Source of the DNA: Gammaproteobacteria bacterium
Lineage (GTDB): Bacteria; Pseudomonadota; Gammaproteobacteria; GRL18
DNA: 15,990 bases
Assembly (NCBI GenBank): GCA_013139395.1
Contig: WTAX01000098.1
Coordinates: 1-15,990 of the forward strand
Direction of reading: 5' to 3'
The notes beneath the pieces are model-generated. The model was not told the DNA's origin. It did no database searches and worked only from the letters and a program-made list of their open reading frames with translations. Position numbers and translations under genes: made by a program. Positions 14,921-15,990 of this stretch are shown piece after piece (within the stretch, counting starts at the first letter, position 1; each line of letters begins with the position of its first letter).

Positions 14921-15207
14921 ACGTTTCCAAAGCAGCTAAAGCAATGTATTTTAGAGAGGGTGAAGGTTCTAATCGCCCTAATTTAGACTGGGCTGACGCT
15001 GACTTTGATAAGAATGATCCCATATACAAAAAAACACGCAATGATGACCGTTTTGGTGGATCATTTACTGCGGTTTATAAAAAACCTTTTGGCTTTAAGG
15101 ATTGGAACCTGTTGGGCAATGTTGCTTATTATGACTCTGATTCTAAAATTGATTTTTATGATACAAGTATTAAATTCTTCAGTCTGAGTGCTCTGTATCG
15201 TTTTTAG
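14908..15207 (+). pseudogene. C-terminal remnant of an outer-membrane beta-barrel protein
   Basis: An open frame of about 100 codons begins right after a TAA (14905-14907) and ends at TAG 15205-15207. The first ATG is at 14944, without a ribosome site or signal peptide. The product, with a MYFREGEGSNRPNLDW stretch and then GGSFTAVYKKPFGFKDWNL, alternates polar and aromatic residues. It finishes FFSLSALYRF, the terminal-Phe beta-strand signature of outer-membrane proteins. It looks like the last strands of a barrel whose N-terminal part was lost; the DUF2860-like group is one possibility, without strong support. No matching upstream half exists in this window. It is not homologous in any obvious way to the FadL-like channel. 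Confidence 0.6.
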
Positions 15208-15313
15208 ATTTTTTTTAATTAATATTTTTAAAAGTACTGACTTACTTGTATGACGGTTTAATGAAGTCACTGAAATATTATACAGAACAGCTCATAGATT
15301 ATTTTTCGATTAA

Positions 15314-15330
15314 TTGAATGGCTGCTTTTT
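15314..15330 (-). repeat. Module C 17-mer (right copy)
   Basis: AAAAAGCAGCCATTCAA on the minus strand, identical to 1442-1458 on the plus strand. Confidence 0.75.
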
Positions 15331-15516
15331 TAAACTGATTTTTAAATTTTACTAAATCATCAAATTAGTGCTTTGTACAATTTCACCAATTCGGCTTATT
15401 CTGTAACTTTGAATGTCTGCACTTAATCAGTAAGCCGCCACTTTATAAAACAGAGCTAATAGGCTCTTTTATGCTGTGAAGAGGCATTTTATCCTATCTG
15501 TTTATTCATAACTGAT

Positions 15517-15556
15517 AATGGCCGCTTTCTGGATAGATACGATTAATTCTCAATTG
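15517..15556 (-). repeat. Module C variant (right copy)
   Basis: On the minus strand it starts CAATTGAGA and ends AAAGCGGCCATT, the same ends as 1406-1455 but about 10 bp shorter and diverged in the middle. Confidence 0.6.
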
Positions 15557-15641
15557 ATGTCAATAACAGCAATAGGTCATTACCGACTTGGTTAAAAATC
15601 GATCAATATCAAAAATTTTAGATATTTACCTAAACTTTTTC

Positions 15642-15713
15642 AGGCACCTGAAATTACCGCTATACGCCCTTAGTGACTGAAATAAGAAAATGCTAATTTT
15701 CGGCTTTAGGTCA
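15642..15713 (-). repeat. Dispersed repeat, module A (right copy)
   Basis: The reverse complement of 15692-15713 is identical to 1261-1282. The following about 50 bp on the minus strand remain similar to 1283-1330. Confidence 0.8.
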
Positions 15714-15746
15714 TAAGTGTCGCTTGACTGGATAAACAATTCCCTA

Positions 15747-15838
15747 ATTCATTATATAGAAAAATGACTGTTCTCGTCCGAAGAAGTCATTTTTAACCAT
15801 ATTTACATCAATCCAAAGTGACCGTCATTTGTACATTT
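15747..15838 (-). repeat. Dispersed repeat, module B with perfect 10-bp-arm hairpin (right copy)
   Basis: Counterpart of 1500-1593 on the opposite strand. The hairpin arms AAAAATGACT (15760-15769) and AGTCATTTTT (15785-15794) are perfectly complementary around a 15-nt loop, the same geometry as in the left copy. Confidence 0.78.
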
Positions 15839-15950
15839 CGTCATTCTTGTAAGTTTTATTTCAAAACTAAACTAAATTTTTTTGAAAGGTTGAGATCGGT
15901 CTCTTCTCAGTCATAACCAAGCAAACCCTCCCAGACAAAAAGCTTAAAAA

Positions 15951-15990
15951 TTAAGCAGCTTTAATTTTGATTTCAACTTCTTCGCCCATA
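15951..15990 (-). CDS. Last codons of a minus-strand gene entering from the right edge
   Basis: On the minus strand the frame reads MGEEVEIKIKAA and then stops with TAA (15951-15953). The Glu/Lys/Ile alternation looks like a real protein C-terminus ending in a beta-strand, and it runs off the window. Too short to name; a YceI-like ending is one thought, with very weak support. Confidence 0.45.
   Translation of the reverse strand, partial: MGEEVEIKIKAA

Larger units (their letters stand above)
15208..15950. other. Gene-free, repeat-rich stretch with inverted copies of modules C, A and B
   Basis: No convincing gene on either strand. Reading the minus strand from 15838 downward, module B, module A and a second form of module C occur. 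A fragment of the module B start (AAATTGTACAAA, 15372-15383) and the exact 17-mer of module C (15314-15330) follow. A small AGAGC/GCTCT stem followed by TTTT (15452-15470) is also present. The order along this strand (A, C, B-start) equals the order in the left copy at 1261-1593. Confidence 0.65.

Noticed and set aside
15452..15470. Small AGAGC/GCTCT stem followed by TTTT as a terminator
   Set aside because: Only a 5-bp stem and no gene ends next to it on either strand.

Overview
The window looks like part of the chromosome of a moderately AT-rich Gammaproteobacterium. A FadL-type outer-membrane channel, periplasmic sulfatases, a multihaem c-type cytochrome with a TPR tail and an intact IS5/IS427-type insertion sequence all fit a Gram-negative with aerobic or respiratory metabolism. 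No rRNA or marker gene allows a finer placement.

Layout. (1) Positions 1-104 hold the last codons of a gene, possibly a GT4 glycosyltransferase, whose 3' end is capped by an intact insertion sequence (91-976). (2) Positions 977-1687 are gene-free and hold dispersed repeat modules (A, C, B) that recur, inverted, at the far right of the window. (3) An AraC-family regulator (1688-2707, minus) is divergent from a four-gene unit on the plus strand: a FadL/TodX-like channel (2933-4183), an AtsA-like arylsulfatase with a C-terminal beta domain (4234-6579), and two shorter S1 sulfatases (6622-8229 and 8284-9864). A strong rho-independent terminator follows at about 9872-9905. (4) A second unit encodes an octahaem c-type cytochrome with HEAT and TPR repeats (9980-12244) and a PafA-type alkaline phosphatase (12295-14037). 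(5) Next come a SYLF/YSC84-like secreted protein (14243-14857) and the C-terminal remnant of an outer-membrane beta-barrel protein (about 14908-15207). (6) Positions 15208-15950 are again gene-free and repeat-rich, followed by the last codons of a minus-strand gene.

Working model (inference): the AraC protein controls a substrate-inducible operon. A hydrophobic sulfate ester enters through the FadL-like channel, and three periplasmic formylglycine sulfatases of different subtype strip its sulfate groups. The downstream pair may handle phosphate esters (PafA) and periplasmic electron transfer (octahaem cytochrome). No sulfatase-maturing enzyme (FGE or anSME) is encoded here, so it must act from elsewhere.

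The most informative oddities are structural. A 37-bp near-copy of the FadL gene's 3' end sits between sulfatases 1 and 2, exactly at the stop codon of sulfatase 1. Sulfatase 1 also has a different leucine codon preference from sulfatase 3. Together these suggest the operon was rebuilt by recombination or insertion. The island is bracketed by inverted copies of a multi-module repeat containing a conserved 10-bp-arm hairpin.
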